Assembly (NCBI GenBank): GCA_946410535.1
Contig: CAMKAR010000014.1
Coordinates: 1 to 14,523, forward strand
DNA length: 14,523 bases
From: an uncultured Bacteroidales bacterium
Lineage (GTDB): Bacteria > Bacteroidota > Bacteroidia > Bacteroidales > F082
Direction of reading: 5' to 3'
Of this stretch, positions 14,471-14,523 are shown piece by piece. The translations under genes and the position numbers were made by a program. Below the pieces are notes generated by a model that made no database searches, had not been told where the DNA came from, and saw only the letters and a list, made by a program, of their open reading frames with translations. Position 1 is the first letter of the stretch; each line of letters opens with the position of its first letter.

Positions 14471-14523
14471 TACCGAAGGCCGGGATCGAACCGGCACGAG
14501 TGTTACCTCATCGGTTTTTGAGA
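14471..14523 (-). tRNA. tRNA-Leu (anticodon CAA), 3' part; 5' end beyond right edge
   Basis: On the minus strand the visible 53 bases run from the anticodon arm to the discriminator base. The loop CTCAAAA gives anticodon CAA (Leu, codon UUG), and the stem 3' strand is ACCGA. A long variable arm (GAG...CTC) marks a class II tRNA. The T arm is GCCGG-TTCGATC-CCGGC. The acceptor 3' strand CTTCGGT is followed by A73, as expected for leucine. CCA is not encoded. The 5' acceptor strand, D arm and the 5' strand of the anticodon stem (except its last base) lie outside the window. Confidence 0.93.

Overview
The window comes from a member of the Bacteroidota, most likely the order Bacteroidales. Promoters carry the phylum-specific -7 element TAnnTTTG, start codons follow A-rich leaders without clear Shine-Dalgarno sites, and the gene content fits: GldH, a PSP1/RicT protein beside gldH and PBP1A, a Bacteroidota-type DUF62 protein and a LemA protein. 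Core genes are fairly GC-rich. The block from about 2300 to 6836 is visibly more AT-rich and looks accessory. Genus cannot be fixed from this sequence.

Layout. 1-795 (-) is the N-terminal part of a PhoH-type ATPase, cut by the window edge. It diverges from a DUF62 SAM-hydrolase-family gene (902-1717, +). That gene converges on, and overlaps by 18 bp, a PAP2 phosphatase gene (1700-2272, -). Next is a three-gene plus-strand operon (2549-5357): a GtrA-family flippase, a polyprenyl-phosphate glycosyltransferase of the GtrB/DPM1 type, and a large unassigned multi-membrane protein in the place of a Gtr-type glycosyltransferase. Together they suggest a module that moves a lipid-linked sugar across the membrane and adds it to a surface glycan. 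The operon is preceded by a promoter, a roughly 120-nt complex inverted repeat and an intrinsic-terminator-like hairpin. That arrangement looks like an undescribed small RNA or an attenuating leader.

An AAA_14/DUF4143 ATPase (5496-6836, +) follows. Its promoter is embedded in four phased copies of a GTTGGAAAA repeat. Its stop codon directly abuts that of obg (6837-7847, -). Upstream of obg on the minus strand are PBP1A (7938-10196), gldH (10234-10686) and ricT/PSP1 (10686-11804), which read as one operon in the order ricT-gldH-pbp1A. The two intergenic gaps in this stretch hold short tandem repeats, one of which supplies the gldH stop codon.

lemA (11927-12517, +) diverges from ricT. glmS (12584-14428, +) follows with its own good promoter and a leader too short for a glmS ribozyme. 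A strong bidirectional terminator separates glmS from the 3' part of a tRNA-Leu(CAA) gene on the minus strand, which runs off the right edge.

Several core genes serve the cell envelope: glmS makes the amino-sugar precursor, PBP1A polymerises peptidoglycan, PAP2 may recycle or trim lipid phosphates, and the Gtr-like operon decorates glycans. The best candidates for something new are the structured leader with its operon and the iteron-bearing ATPase promoter.
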